Below, piece after piece: positions 24,343-37,348 of a stretch of DNA of 64,000 nt. This DNA comes from Eumeta japonica (taxonomy: Eukaryota > Arthropoda > Insecta > Lepidoptera > Psychidae). A model generated the notes under the pieces. That model had not been told where the DNA came from. It saw only the letters and a list, made by a program, of their open reading frames with translations, and made no database searches. Where the stretch lies: the NCBI GenBank assembly GCA_005406025.1, contig BGZK01000106.1, forward strand, positions 248,001-312,000, written 5' to 3'. Position 1 is the stretch's first letter, and the number at the start of each line of letters is the position of its first letter. The translations under genes and the position numbers were made by a program.

Positions 24343-27300
24343 CTATGATTCGATAGAGTTCGTGATGTCTTTGAGTTCTCTTTGTATCGTGTCTTCTATT
24401 GTTATTATATTTGCTTCGTCCTTTAGTTGTTCGGGATTTTTAAACTCCGCTATCTGGAAGTCGTCGCCGGGTGCTTCAGAATCTTCGAAAAGGTCGTCCG
24501 ACTTGGATTCGGTCGTTTCATACTCGCCTTCGCCATATCTAAACTCTCTGCTCTTTGTTAGCGAAATTTTGCTGCTTTTGCGGGACAGGCGAGTCTCCAA
24601 TATTTTTGGTAGGGGTATCTTTGATGTCATATCGTCGAGCGACTTGGTCATTTTCGGTGTCGGCACTGTGGGTGTCAGCAGTTTGTTGAGTGCGACTTGA
24701 GCGTCGTCAGGCCTCGGAGATGAGGACGCTGAAGTATCGAACGGGACAGACAAACTGTTTTGGACGACTTCGACTTCGTTGCGTCTAGAGACCTTTCTAT
24801 CAAGTTGCCTTTGCAGTTCATCTATTCTTTCTTCTTTGAGTTTCAGCAAGTTTTCTAGGTGCTGTAACTGCAAGTAAAATAGTGCCTATTGTTATAATTT
24901 TTGTAAGGCCTTATTTACGAATAAATGTTATTGTATTTTAAAACGGTACTGTTGATTTCTATACATTAATGTTTAATCTATGTGAACTCACAAAGAGCAA
25001 TGATGGAGGTGGTTATGGGAGTGGTGGTTTAAATGTCAAGAGCTTTGCATTCGAATCAGAAAGTACCGATTTGAGGCCTCACCGTGGGAAAACTAATAAA
25101 TGAGTTTTTATTTTAACATATTAATTCCCTCCCTCTGGGCGTACTAAGGCGCCTTAAGCTGTTGGGTCGATCCCAACCCTTATCATTATATTTCGTTTCA
25201 TATATATATATTCTTTAGTAGTTTCCGACCCGTATTAGACTAGCGCAGAGAAAAAGAAAGAAAAGTAGAAATAGACAAAGACAGAAGAGGGAAAGGAGAA
25301 GGAAAAGGAGAGTGAGAATGAAAAGGATGAATGGAAGAAGAAAAAAGTAGATAAGAAGGGAAAGACTTTTAATAGGTATGATAATACGTACGATTCTAAA
25401 CGAAAAATGTGTGGCACATGCACATACATAACTATAAGGAATGTAACATTTGTAGTTCTGTACAGTTATGAATTGAATTTATCATCATCATTGTATCATC
25501 TGTTGCGTTGCCAGACGCTATTTGTTTTAAATCTTATCGCTTTACACGACAGGAATCTTTATGGGATTTTAAATCTTCATGAGACTAGAATTATCATCTT
25601 ATTATATTTTATTATTTCATAGATTCGCCTAGAACTCGAGAAATATCAATTGTATACTTAATTTAAAAATACAGCTGAAAACCATATATCTAAACCGCAA
25701 TCTCTCAGTACAAATAATTTAGAATAATATGTTTTGATATTGTTATGAACAATTTTTGGAAATACCTTACAAAACTAAATAAGAAACAAAAACTTCTTTT
25801 GGGTCAGGTAATTTTTTATATCGTAAGTCATTTTAGAAGAGGATGCTGATTTATAAGTAAGCTCAGTATGTAAGCATCAATGCCTTCTTGCTCTCTTATC
25901 TCGACAATATTATTGCACAAAACAATGCTGGAGGTTTTAGGGCAGGTCGGCTAGGTAGACCGTTGCCCAGATTTTCTCGCTAGTTGATCCATTTGTAGAC
26001 TTATTTCACATCGAAAGGCCTAATCCAATATTCAAATCCCGCACAGTTCTAGGTACAGGTTATGCTCTTTTTTACCGATGTCGGTTAAATATATCTACAT
26101 GTCTTGTATTGTTGTCTTCGTTCTAAAGGTCATTGCAGAAACCATATCTTTAGGTATTAATTTAGTAATGGGACATCATTCCCCTGTCATTTCTACCTTC
26201 ATTACGTTTCGTCTTTGAAGCCGTTTTCGTTTTTTACACTATAGCTATTTTAATTTTGATAAATATAAAACTTTTCATGAGCGTAAGGCGTAATGACTCA
26301 GTTGTAGATAGCGTTGCATTCGGATCAGAAGTATCTCATTCGATCCTGACCACAAACGAATCATCAATGAGTTTTTAATTTAAATTACATTTAACGAGCG
26401 ACTCTGTTCCTCAAAGAACAAAGAACAAAGTGTTGGTCTTGCATCGCACCAGTAAGCTGTTATTAGGTCATTAGCTGTTATTAATCACAACATTAATTGA
26501 AAAAAAAAGATTGTGAAAAGTAGGATGGTTAAAACCTGAAACGAACAATTGTACATTTACGTCACAGGTTACCAATGCTCTCTCTATTTGTTCATGACGT
26601 ATTTATTATTATTATACAGATTTAAAATAAATAATTTCAAATCATGCTCTCTGAAATAAAAAGATTTTAATAAAAAAATAAAAATAAATAGTGAAGAGCT
26701 CAAATGAATATAGTAGAAAAAAGCCGTGGCTTTCATACCACAGAAGGGCTACTAATTAGAAAAGTATTTGAAAATACTTGATAAAGACTGTTGCCAAGAG
26801 ATGGTATAAATATTTTAAACCATTTATTTCTCTCCGTTTCTTCACATACATTTATAAGCGTCTTTTTAGTTCCGTACTGCATAAATGATGTATTCATATA
26901 TCCGTGCATACAATACCGAACGTGTGATTGGTCTGTTGTGATTACCTTCTGTTTCAGTATGTTCACAGTCTCCTTCACGTCTTTGAGCTCCTCCTTCGTC
27001 GTCAAGTAGGCACCGTAGTTCACCACCTTCTGCTGCACAATCTCCAAAACCCCGTTCACTCTGTTCTTGACCGGCACTACCATGACGTAATCTGCAATGT
27101 GATTTCATAATATAATGATCTTTCGCACAAACTTGACATCTGTATGTATAATTATAAAACTCAATTTTAAAGCTATTACTTTTAATGGTAAATTTAATTT
27201 ACGTAATCGATGATGATTTTTATCTGATAGTAAATGCATTCAGTAAAATGTTCTAGGAACCGTTTTGTTCTATCTATAGCTTTTTCTTAAAATAATTATT

Positions 27301-29148
27301 TATGCTTGAAACAACTTATATCTACCTTCGTTCTCCATGGCCTCGTAGTAACTGCCGCCGCTAGAGTTGTTCTGTTCCGACTCCTTGTTACTCTTATTGA
27401 TTTCTTCATCATGTAGGATTTTCTCCCGCACTGAAGGAAAAAACCTTTAATCGAAATCAGTCAATTTTTTTCCAGCTTTTCTTTCTCACATTCTTATTAT
27501 ATATTATTGTCTAAATTTTAATAGTCAGTAGAAGAGGGTGAATGAACTTAATCAATTCATATTCGAAAGAACATAAATAATTAATGCAAATTTATACCTA
27601 TGACATATATTGTTAATGAAAATTTATAAATGTAGAAATATATTCGACATATCGTTTATAAATAAACATTCATACAGATATAAAAATAAAATATAATGCT
27701 TTTTATAATCGAATGAAGCTAGAGTTCTATTCCATAAGATTAACGAGTAATTTTTTTTTTTTCATTTTTCACAAAATATCTATTAAGAAGAACATTCTAC
27801 ATCTAGCATTGAGGATTAAGATCATGAATAAATTTTGAACTTGGCTTAAAACTTAATTGAATTAATATTCCTATTAGTCATTTACCACCTCCTCATACCT
27901 TGTTATTCCCGATTGCCCCAATCAAAACTACCACACCGACGTAGAAACTACGCTATTCTCTACTGTCTAACACGATCGGGCTTGTCTAATACTGCTCCTC
28001 TCGTTTGCTTATCGCACCTTCAATATCCTGTTTTCTGGTACTAGTATCAGCACACTGTTCGGTGTTAGTGAGAACTTTCTTACCGCTGAACAGCACGCGT
28101 TCTATGAGACCAGGCACGGCGCTGGCCAACTGCTCCATCATGTCGTTGGTCAGTCCCAGCTTCAGCTTCCTGAGCGCTTTCCTGTTCAACGTCATCCAGT
28201 TGTTGACTTTCAGGGAGTGAGCGTTCCGCGGCGGGTAGTTGTGCATTTCGATTAGTTTCGGATAATGGACACTGAGTATTTCGGCTAAGAGTACTGGAAA
28301 TTGTCAAATAAATATATTTGAATGTCATTGTCACAAAACCTATACGTAAATCAGTCTACGTAGGACACCAAATATTATTAATGGGATACAAAATATTTGA
28401 TAAAAACTAATTATTGTTAACTGCATTAAGGGCAAATAGTAATATCTGGTAAAATAGGGTAAATTTTTTATACTAATTCATAAATTTTTTATACTAATTA
28501 ATAAGATAATACCTAAAGGATTCATTACTTATCAACATTACTTAAAATTATCTTTGAATGATTTAGGACTATTTTAATAAATTAATAACAGTCAGGCTTT
28601 AGTAAATTACTAATCTTAAGTAAATAAATAATTATGATTATTCTAGTTCGATAAAAAAAATAATAAAAGCAACTAATGATTACAAAATGAAATAATAAAA
28701 ATTTGATAAAATATTTTTTCATCAGTTATGAAAATTATTCATTAAATAATGACGGATATTTATTTACTAATGTATTAAACTTTGATGAGTCCATCATTAG
28801 TACAGCTTAAACACTTGCATGACTTTATTTATCATAAAAGTTGACGAGAAATCGGTTCGCTTGCCGTATTTAAATAAATCAATATGGTAATATATTTTAT
28901 AGGAATTTTCAAATAATTTATTGTTCAAATTTTTGAAGTTACGTTTCATTTGGCGCGTGGTGGAAACCTGATCAGTGATTTTCATAACTGTGTGTATACT
29001 AAATGCAAATTTCTGACAAACCTCCATCAGCGAAATCCCTATGGATCTTTTTGGTAGTCCTAGACAGCTTGTATGTGTCGACCCAGGACAACACTAGTTC
29101 TAAGTCAGCCAGCGACACGGGAGTTTCTAGAATCGATATTTTCGACAT
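24343..29148 (-). CDS. Spef1: SPEF1/CLAMP-like calponin-homology protein
   Basis: Exons (minus strand): 29148-29022, 28293-28084, 27430-27326, 27091-26946, 24867-24343. All introns are GT-AG, phases match, and the total is 1113 nt or 370 residues. The N-terminal calponin-homology domain (about residues 10-112) shows family hallmarks: SWVDTYKLSR, HRDFADGVLLAEIL across exons 1-2, PKLIEMHNYPPRN and NWMTLNRKALRKL. SPEF1/CLAMP proteins bind and bundle microtubules in cilia and sperm flagella, and in some epithelia. The middle is linker, with a segment in exon 4 that looks conserved (VKNRVNGVLEIVQQKV). A charged, heptad-like helix begins exon 5 (HLENLLKLKEERIDELQRQL), and the tail is Ser/Glu-rich and probably disordered. 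It is longer than vertebrate SPEF1 (about 236 residues). The start ATG is the first in exon 1 and gives a family-length N terminus. The gene looks intact. Confidence 0.88.
25015..25120 (+). repeat. SINE-like repeat, copy 1
   Basis: It shares AGAGCTTTGCATTCGAATCA, then GAAAGTAC and an ending AATGAGTTTTTATTT with the copy at 26283-26385. The TTCGAATC core resembles a pol III B box. It may be a tRNA-derived SINE, but no full tRNA fold was found. Confidence 0.45.
25244..25370 (+). repeat. Polypurine tract, about 125 nt
   Basis: Almost uninterrupted A/G (AGAAAAAGAAAGAAAAG, GGGAAAGGAGAAGGAAAAGG and similar), with a pyrimidine tract opposite. It can adopt triplex-type structure. It lies inside intron 4 of the SPEF1-like gene, whose transcript carries the pyrimidine strand. 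Confidence 0.75.
26283..26385 (+). repeat. SINE-like repeat, copy 2
   Basis: It matches copy 1 at 25015 in order: GCGTTGCATTCGGATCAGAA, then GTATC, ATTCGATCCTGACC and AATGAGTTTTTAATTTAA. It lies in the same intron and orientation. Confidence 0.45.
27431..28083. other. Intron 2 of the SPEF1-like gene
   Basis: AT-rich, with no exon or repeat recognised. It ends in TCCTTCAG (minus strand) before exon 3. Confidence 0.6.
28294..29021. other. Intron 1 of the SPEF1-like gene
   Basis: Very AT-rich, without recognisable elements. The donor is GTTTGT, which is non-optimal, but the exon 1-2 junction reads straight through the conserved DFADGVLLAEIL segment, which supports it. Confidence 0.6.
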
Positions 29149-30845
29149 TTTGTTGAGGGACGCACAAACGGTTCTTTTTTTGTTACTAATTTTTATGTTG
29201 TTGTCATTTCAAATTTCGCATCAGCAAATTGTCAGATGTAAATGTCATTGGTTCCAGATCAGATTGCACAGTATGAGTTTTTTCTATGTGGCCAGTTTGC
29301 GTTAATAATGATTTTTTTTTACATGAAATAAAATTGGATATATGTTTGTTTGCTTGTGCTGATTTCCGAAAGTGCTTAACGAGTTGTCATTAATTTTGCA
29401 TCAGATATTATTTCCTGAAACTCGAGAGGGGACAGTTTTTCTAAAAAATATATATGTATGTATATTAATAACAGAAAATAATATTAACGTCCAACGAAAG
29501 ATCAAAATCGTCATCAGCACCGGCATTGAAATGGATAAATAGACAGGGATCCAAAATTAAGAACAAAAACGGAATTGCGATCGGATACAATAATATCTAA
29601 ATTTTCAATTAAGCACACAACACGATATCTGTTTTATTATAATAATCCATATTAAAGTGAATTTATGAGAGACAAAGTCATAGTCACATACTTTATTACG
29701 CGTTACAAATTTTCGTTATTTGCTTCATATTGAAGTGGAAAATATTTTGGTCTGTCATAGGGCGGGAGAACGTTTGAGGAAGTGAGAGTACATTTCAGGA
29801 AATTAAGATATTCACTACTCCCTTTTCTTTCGACATATTATTGTTTTAAGTGAATTGTACATGCGGCCCATCACAAAGTTAAATCTAGCAGGCAAATAAG
29901 TTAATTCGGAGCAAATATGGAGCACAATGCAGGAGGTTTTCTCAAGGTATAAACTACACGTATACTTCTAGGCCGTGGAGCAGAACAGTGCATCGGCTCG
30001 TTCCAGCCCCCGCCAGCAACTCGGGATAATTATGCCCATAATTTTAATCAATCAAAGCGGACGAGCTGTCTTATCTTTGCTGCTATATCATCTTTGCCGT
30101 ATATATAAACTTTACCCACAATGGATTTTTAGGCTCTGATAATGGAACTGGAAGTTTGGCACTGGCAATACCATAACTAGTGGAACGCGAACGCGGATGT
30201 TGCAGTTGACCTAGAAGTTATAATTCTGTGTTCGCATCCAAGAGAAGCGAGATTCATACTGACGGTTGAACCTTGAAAACTAAATGAATTTAAAAAAATG
30301 GCTGAATATTTTTTCTTTAAATGTAAGATTAAAAATTAAATTAATAGTTTAAGAAACTAAAAAACACGCTTAGGAAACATAATCGTTTATTTATTTAATT
30401 TTGAAGAAAATCGCTTCACAAATTTAGTCTCATATATCATATTTTATTACAAATACGGCTTACATTTAGGCTCTTTCAGAGTAGATGGAGGGAACAGGTT
30501 CAATGGTTACACTTAGTATAGGACCAGCTTACTCAAAAGAGTATTTTATTAAACTACTATATTCTTACATTCAATGACTTCGTATCGATTCCAAGAATAT
30601 AACATATTTGTTTTTTATTGTTATGCACGTTGAAGAAAAGCCAAATTTCAACGTCCAAAACCGACAAGCTTAGCTTGAAACCATCAATATAGATGTCAAT
30701 TGTTATTGTAAAAAGGTATCCAAAAAGGGAAAAAGTGGAAATCTGTGGTGTCCACTTATCCTTGTAGGAAATGGGCGTGGGTTTACGATAATTAGAAAGA
30801 ATCAATTTTTCGAGTATCCTCTTTTTCATAATTACCAGGAAAATA
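29149..30845. other. Upstream region of the SPEF1-like gene
   Basis: This is the promoter side of the minus-strand gene. A moderately GC-rich patch lies at about 29960-30070. The 29525-29595 stretch has a short degenerate GAATTGCGATCGG-type phrase. No TATA box or initiator could be fixed, and no other gene is seen. Confidence 0.4.
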
Positions 30846-32093
30846 CGAGGTGCGCTCACTATAGAGTGAGAATGAAGTACAAACTCTTTGGAATCAAAAA
30901 GTAAATACTGGCAGGTAAAGCTGGAGTATTGATTAGATTTTAAAAAAAGAAAACAATTTGAATATCTTTTGTTTTAAAAAAATGGAGGCTTTCGTTTGCA
31001 GTCTGTCGTAGCGTGTTGTCCGAAATGGAAAAAAATAATTGAAAAAAAAAGTATCAATCCTTAAAAAATTTCACTACCGAACGAATTAATGAAGTTTTAC
31101 AGGACACTTTAAGAGTAATGCCCCACCGTATCCTACAGTTGTCCGTTGGTGCGCTGATTTAAACGCAAAAGTGCATCCACCAAAGATGACCCTTGCTCTG
31201 GTCCCCCAACAACGGTAGTGACCGAAGAAATGCTAAAAGAAGTCGTCGAAAACGGTACGTTTTACAGCCGAAGAAAAAAAATGACACCTGGTAGTTGTGT
31301 GTAGCATTTTGCACGAACGTTTGGGAATCAAAAAATCATCCGCCCGCCGAGTCCTCAGAATACTTACCCATTGCACAAAAATAAACCAGGCTGAACATAT
31401 TTGCAGCTTCTTTGGAACTATGACAATAAGATGCTGATAGTTCTTTAGGTTGATGTATAACAATGGATGAAATCCGGTCTCACCATTACAATCTAAACAT
31501 AAAATTACAGCCTATGAGTTGGAAAAGATCATCATTTCCAACAGCTCAGATACTTAAGGCGAATCGTTTTGCCGGAAAGATCATGTACTCTCTTTCCTGG
31601 GATAGTAAAGGTGTTGTTATGAGAGAATACCTGGACTATTTAGCCATTGTTACGGGGTCTTTATATGTAGAAGAAATAAAAAAAAATCCATAATGAAATT
31701 CGAAAGAAACGACGAGGTAAACTAGCAACGATCCATCAAGACAATGCCTCGGCTCACAGGTCCACCGTTGCTGTGGCCGCAATTCGAGATGCTGGCTTCT
31801 AAATATCTGAGCATCCTCCATATTTATCCGACCTTGCTCCTAGGGATTTCTATTTATTACTAAGGTTGAACGAATATTTCAAAAAGAACAGAAATTCGAA
31901 GATGACGAAGCAGTAGTCGCTGCAGTACAAAAATATTTAAGTGTTGAGAATGAAGAGTTGTCCAAGAAAGGAATTTTTAGCTGAAAATATACGCCAAGTG
32001 TATTATACTAAAAAGCGATTATGTCGAAAAATAAACATTTGATAAAACTTTCTGGCAACATGCTCATTTTCACTTTTTATTGAACACCCCTCC
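30846..32093 (+). mobile_element. mariner transposon, full-length but decayed
   Basis: It is 1248 bp, flanked by TA at 30844-30845 and 32094-32095. The ends pair over about 30 bp with mismatches (left CGAGGTGCGCTCACTATAGA; right in reverse complement GGAGGGGTGTTCAATAAAAA). Inside are remains of a mariner transposase in several frames: MDEIRSHHYN (family MDE-W-HHYDPE), HQDNASAH (second catalytic Asp region) and YLSDLAPRDFYLL (third). Frameshifts and in-frame stops, such as the TAA at about 31801, break the gene. The length equals a typical mariner. Confidence 0.85.
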
Positions 32094-32095
32094 TA

Positions 32096-33590
32096 AAGGA
32101 AAACTTTTTATGTTAAATAAATGCATAATAGCTCGCTTTGGTGTAAGTGCTTATTCTAAAGGAGAAATAAAATTATTTTTAATTCATATGATTTCTTATT
32201 AATACTGTCCTACCAATCACTACACAGGATTTGCGCTTGACAAATTTTATTACTTCACCTTTCTTAATTATAAACATAAAGGAAAATGGTATACAACTTA
32301 AATGCACTTCCATTAAAAAATCATTACCATTTTAAATGTTGCGTTCAATTTTTTTTCATACGATATTGACACAGCAATGTCCTTATTACTTCTGATTGTG
32401 GAAACCCATAATTTCTTCTGCCCGTTGTGGGGTTACTGCTAGCTGTTAAACATTCCAAAATACCCACGATAATATTATAGGTACGTACAATTAATTTTCA
32501 TTTCAGTCAATATTCAATCAATGAATTTCTGTTTTATTGTTCAATAATAAGTCATCAATCACATATGCCCAGACGCAAATTTTATTAAAACATTTTCCTC
32601 TCGACTGTACATCCGTATGCACAGCGAGTGCCGTTTGGCGCGAAAGTGTGCCGTCATAACTCTTCGTCATTAAGTACAACAATACAGACGGGCGAACGAT
32701 ACTTTATGGCAAGCGATATTAACTTACCTAGTTGGTTTTGACTTCGATTTCTGAGCTGCTTATATATAAGCAGCTTGGAAGTCAAAGCAGTCAATAATTT
32801 GATACAACATATTGTCTACTGAATAATGAAAATTATATTAAATATGCAACTTTATTACTTCTGGCATGATTTTATAAATAACGTGCGAAACTTGGTAGAT
32901 ATGAACACTAATTCAATACTTTCGACCATAGAGTTCAGACAAAGTACGCTCAGTAAAAAACACCGGACCGCGCTCATATCGATATGATTTGTGCGGTAGA
33001 AGTATCAAGTGATGGGCTTTAAAGTTGCAAGTTTAGAAAGTACGCTTTCTATTATATTGACAAAATGTAGATGCATGTCTGTATGTATATACATGGACAA
33101 TATCTGCACGATAATTCGGTCCCGAAAATATACTAGGAACAATCAAAAATGTATGAGCGGTAATCCAAATATGAGATACGTCCACGAAGCTAAGCTTACA
33201 TCTCAAGTTTTGTTTAGTATTTCTTATTTTTGAAATTCCTGTAATCATAAACTCTTAATTTATTTCACCGATAATTAAATTAATTACATGATATGATTGA
33301 AAAAGTGTAATATCAAATTTTCTATTCTACAATGAAGTATAAAATCCGGCTTTATTTTTTATGATTTTTCTATGTTCTCTATAAATCAACAAACATATTT
33401 TTTGTGCAAATTTTGCCTTCTCAAAGTTAGAAAGGATCAGTTTCTCGAATTGTCGGTAACATATCACCTCTACTTTTTTTAATTTTTGAAAAGGTCCAAC
33501 CACTTGTACTGGCCAATTAAAACAAATTTAACGTTAACGTTAGAAAAGGACAAATCCTTTCGTTCCTATTTTTAAATACAGAGTGTTAAT
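32096..33590. other. Non-coding stretch
   Basis: AT-rich. An 18-nt near-palindrome (GCTGCTTATATATAAGCAGC, 32755-32774) is visible. No gene or known element. Confidence 0.45.
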
Positions 33591-33594
33591 GTAC

Positions 33595-34570
33595 GTTTTT
33601 TGAAGTGAAACTTCTTTATCGGCGTATGAGAGAAATTTTGTAGCAATATAACGTTTTTCTGTTACGTGCCATCTTTATCTGTTACGCGCCATCTTTATTT
33701 CTGGGTAACATTTTTCCGTTCGCGCCATATTTATTCAATGTTATTAATGTCATCGTGGCATAAACATAATTGTTACTAAGGCCACCTGTCACATATACTT
33801 TCTGTCAACACCCTAGATCTATTTACAGTTTGTATATATTACATTTTCCTATTATCTAAGTTGAAACCTTTCAATCGACATACATGAACTATATCTCACA
33901 TTCTTTCTTTGGGTGACTCGATTTTATATGTAGCGTTCGATAATTTTCCTACAATTCTAAATGGCCCTTTATAACACCGCATTAATTGAAAAGTTTTACC
34001 TATCACCCTTCTAGGAACATATACCATTACCAAGTCTCCTACATGAAACTCTGAACATTTCTATTTCTGAAACTCAGTAGTGACGTGAAAAATAATATTT
34101 CAATTAAGTGATTAGCGAAAAAAATTTTATAAAGTTATTGGCAAAAAGAATAAAAGATATTTGTTCTAATTCCAGTGGATTTCTAACATAAGTAAGTAAT
34201 TAAACCTTTTTTCTAATACATTCAACACGTGGGTGTGATTACGGTATTTATTTTTTTTAAGGTTATTTCAGGTTAACCTTAGTTTTTGATTGTAAATATC
34301 AGTGAGTTAAGCCATTAATTACAAGAATATATAATAACGATAACAATAATAGTAATAATTCTATTATAATTAATGAAATGCTATAATCTTAGTAGCAAAA
34401 AGGTGAAATAATTGTATTATTTTTGTATCCATGTCTATGATAATAAAAGCCTTTTGCATAAACTTTATCTAATTTAGCTTTATTCAACCAATTTCTGTGA
34501 AGTTGTAAATAGTAAATCATTTTTCGAAAAATTATGTCATAAAGAAGTTTCACTTCTTACGTGTGTACAC
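33595..34570. mobile_element. Non-autonomous element with GAAGTGAAACTTC ends
   Basis: The left end has TTTTGAAGTGAAACTTCTTT (about 33600-33619). The right end, in reverse complement, has AAGAAGTGAAACTTCTTTAT (about 34542-34561). The end motif is itself palindromic (AAGAAGT-GAA-ACTTCTT). Near the left end GTTACGTGCCATCTTTAT is repeated. No ORF. Related ends occur at 12560 and at 56885/57365. Confidence 0.6.
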
Positions 34571-34689
34571 TAATACACACACACTTTTTTATTACGCAAA
34601 CTCGACTCATTTAACATTTTAAGAAAATTCCATTTTCTGTCAGACACATGCTTTTATACATTCCTTGACAGGGCTTCCATATACTACAA

Positions 34690-35117
34690 GCTAAGTTATC
34701 GTTGAATATTGTCGCGAAGTACCGACCCTTAATGGAGACCGACGTGCCTGTATGTGCTCTTCGAGGCACAGAGCGTGCGGTGCAGTTTGACTTTAAGTTA
34801 AAACTCATCGACCGAACCGCCCGTAGTCACTATCGAATACGTTACCTCCCGCTTCAAGGGCAACTGTTAAGGCGTTTAATCGCTAAGTCGCCGCCGCGTC
34901 TATAAACTCCATTCCTATACACGCCATATAAAAAGAGCGACGTTTCTCGAACTATCCATTCGGCACCGAACAAAAGTTTCGTTTCCGGTCAATCGTGCCG
35001 CTATAACGTCTGACTTTCCAAAGCCCCGGTTATCGCCTTAAGCCGACGGAGAGTTTGCGTCGTGGATTCACAGCTATGAACGCGGGAGTGCTTATTCCGT
35101 TTTGTGTGTATAGCGAG
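34690..35117 (+). promoter_or_regulatory. GC-rich core-promoter candidate with possible first coding exon
   Basis: A GC-rich island in AT-rich surroundings. TATAAAAA lies at 34927-34934, giving an expected start near 34957. An ATG at 35076 opens 14 codons (MNAGVLIPFCVYSE) that end exactly at a GT donor (GAG|GTACAT, 35117/35118), phase 0. No partner exon was found. It may be the first exon of an unseen gene, a long terminal repeat or chance. Confidence 0.3.
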
Positions 35118-36078
35118 GTACATTCAAACGCACAACCTTTGGGTAGGCGGGTGAAGGAAAAGGAAAAACCGAAAAGAAAAGTAAAAGAAAAACACGTAAT
35201 GAACTAGATTAAAAATTTGGTATCGTCGTCGAGAAATATATCCAAAATTATAGTTACAATAAAAATATAATTTAGACTACGATGCGAACCTAGGTATTCG
35301 TTTTAAAAAATAATTTACTTAAATTTTTATGTTTAACCAAGAAATCCAAAGCACATTTTTTTACAGCTTAATATTCGTTACAATTGATAAGGACGTTAAA
35401 AAATATTTATTTATGCTATTTGTACTATGTTCTTTTATAATATTCGTAACGAATAAGCGTAATTATTTTCTAATAATCCTTGTTTTGCCAGCTATGATGA
35501 AATCATAATCAATCACAACCATAATTTACTTACTGCCGAAATATTTTCAAAATGATATAACTAAAAAAAAATTAAATGATAGGACTACTTAACTAGACTC
35601 GCGGAGACTTTCCCGAGTACGTACGTAATTAATTAATACTTCTTTTTAAGTTGATGCAATTCTAACCCCTTCAACGATCATCCCCTTAATAACAATTTTA
35701 GTAACTATTTCGATTTCGTTATAGGTTCCTTTTTTGGTTTTTATACCTGCCCTAATTTAAATATCCTAATTTAAATATAAGTATATTCCATATTTACAAG
35801 GTACGTGAACTGCGCGTCCATAGAGTGTTGCAATTTCACCATATTATTCTATCTTGCAACACCACTTAAAAATAAATATTGCTACAATAATGATTTACTG
35901 TTAACCTATGCTAAACGCCATTTCAACATATAGTTTTTAAAGATGAGAATTATTTTGAGTTACTTTTCATGTAATAAGCTATCCCTTTACATATTTTCAC
36001 AATTTTAATTTCACTCATTTAAGTGGTTTGTCTGTCGAAACCTATTAAAAAAAACCGCACCACACCGCACCACACGCC

Positions 36079-36081
<3 letters not shown>

Positions 36082-36177
<96 letters not shown>

Positions 36178-36180
36178 ATG
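36082..36180. repeat. Compound (CA)n(TA)n(TG)n microsatellite
   Basis: A long CA run is followed by a TA run and then a TG run. The CA and TG parts are complementary, so the tract can fold back on itself. The Thr-His open frame through it is an artefact. Confidence 0.95.
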
Positions 36181-36832
36181 TCTATCTATATTCTATATAT
36201 TCAGTACATTTTAAAAACAATCATTGAGCGTGCTTATATATTTTCATTTATACGTAAATGACAAAAACTACATCAATCTATAAAAGTATGTTTATTACAT
36301 CTTATGTCGGAATCAATGGAAAATCACGACATATATTGATTCTCCTGTCCCATTGTAAATCGAGTTCGACGAACTCTGTTTGCATCTTTAGAAGCTTTCT
36401 CCCTTTCTATTGTTAAACTTGAAGGAATGCGGTAAGGTAAAGCTCAAATATTTAAATTTACCTTGCCAGCTTACGTACTCGTACCACTCAGCTCAATGAG
36501 TATTATTTTAACCGATTTTTTTTTTAAACCTTAGATACCATAAGGATATGTTAATCTTCAGACGAAGCTTAGCAATCTGAAGATGAACAATCGACAATAA
36601 CATAGATTTTTAAAATATTACATTGTTCATTATTTCTAAAAGGTATGTATTCTATTAGCAGAATAAAATGAGGTTTGTAAAAACTGATGAAAAAATTTGT
36701 GAGTGATATTACTTTTGAATCAAAACAAATCTTTCCTATTTGATTTGATTGAATAGTTTTTCAAGTTACTAGAAAACTTGATCAGTCTATGAGGGATTAA
36801 AATATTTTTGAGTTTCACTGACATCAATGTTT

Positions 36833-36925
36833 GGAGGGCGGAGCGGTAAAACGAGAGAGGAATGGAAATATCGTACACATGGAGAACTGTGGTCTCTGCT
36901 TACCCTTCTGGGGAATAAGCTCTAG
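36833..36925 (+). mobile_element. LINE 3' tail fragment
   Basis: It reads VWRAER, then a gap, then WRTVVSAYPSGE before a stop, the usual C-terminal end of one insect LINE family. It is only the last 30 or so codons. It matches the tails at 5660, 8671 and 61852. Confidence 0.6.
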
Positions 36926-37348
36926 CTACTAAATAAAATAAAATAAAAATTTTAAGAACACCTATCACAAAAGTGAAAATTCTTTACATTAGTTCATTTG
37001 ATGTTTAAGTCTATGTGTTTCAACACACTCTTCCATAGCAGTGAAACTAAACAGTATATCTACCGTATATTCACTTATACATACACATTTGCAGCCGTGA
37101 CGGGAAAACGTGACGGGCAAATGTTAACATCGTCGCCATCGCAATAAAAATGTACGGTTAGACAAAACCGCGGTAAAAAACAATATCCCAACTAATTTCG
37201 GAGTTGTAGTAGAAAGCCTTAATTGGTGCTATTAAAAATATAACGAATACTAATTACGGGCAAAACAACCAGAGCATTCGACATTTTGATTTACATTTAT
37301 TTATCCACACTGAGCCAGCGCAGGAGGTTTAATGTCCAAGTGCCTCAG

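Larger units (their letters stand above)
24868..26945. other. Intron 4 of the SPEF1-like gene
   Basis: It contains a purine-only tract (25244-25370) and two related SINE-like stretches (25015-25120 and 26283-26385). No further exon is needed, since exons 4 and 5 join in phase 0. Confidence 0.6.

Noticed and set aside
26941..27110. Plus-strand frames opposite SPEF1-like exon 4
   Set aside because: Shadows of the real minus-strand exon.
27986..28246. SPEF1-like exon 2 extended past 28084
   Set aside because: The frame runs on into the intron, but the donor at 28084/28083 (AGCG|GTAAG) joins exon 3 in phase and keeps the protein coherent.
33009..33248. Overlapping 70-codon frames
   Set aside because: Opposing strands, no homology or signals.
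36023..36214. Thr-His-rich open frame
   Set aside because: A direct translation of the CA/TA/TG microsatellite.
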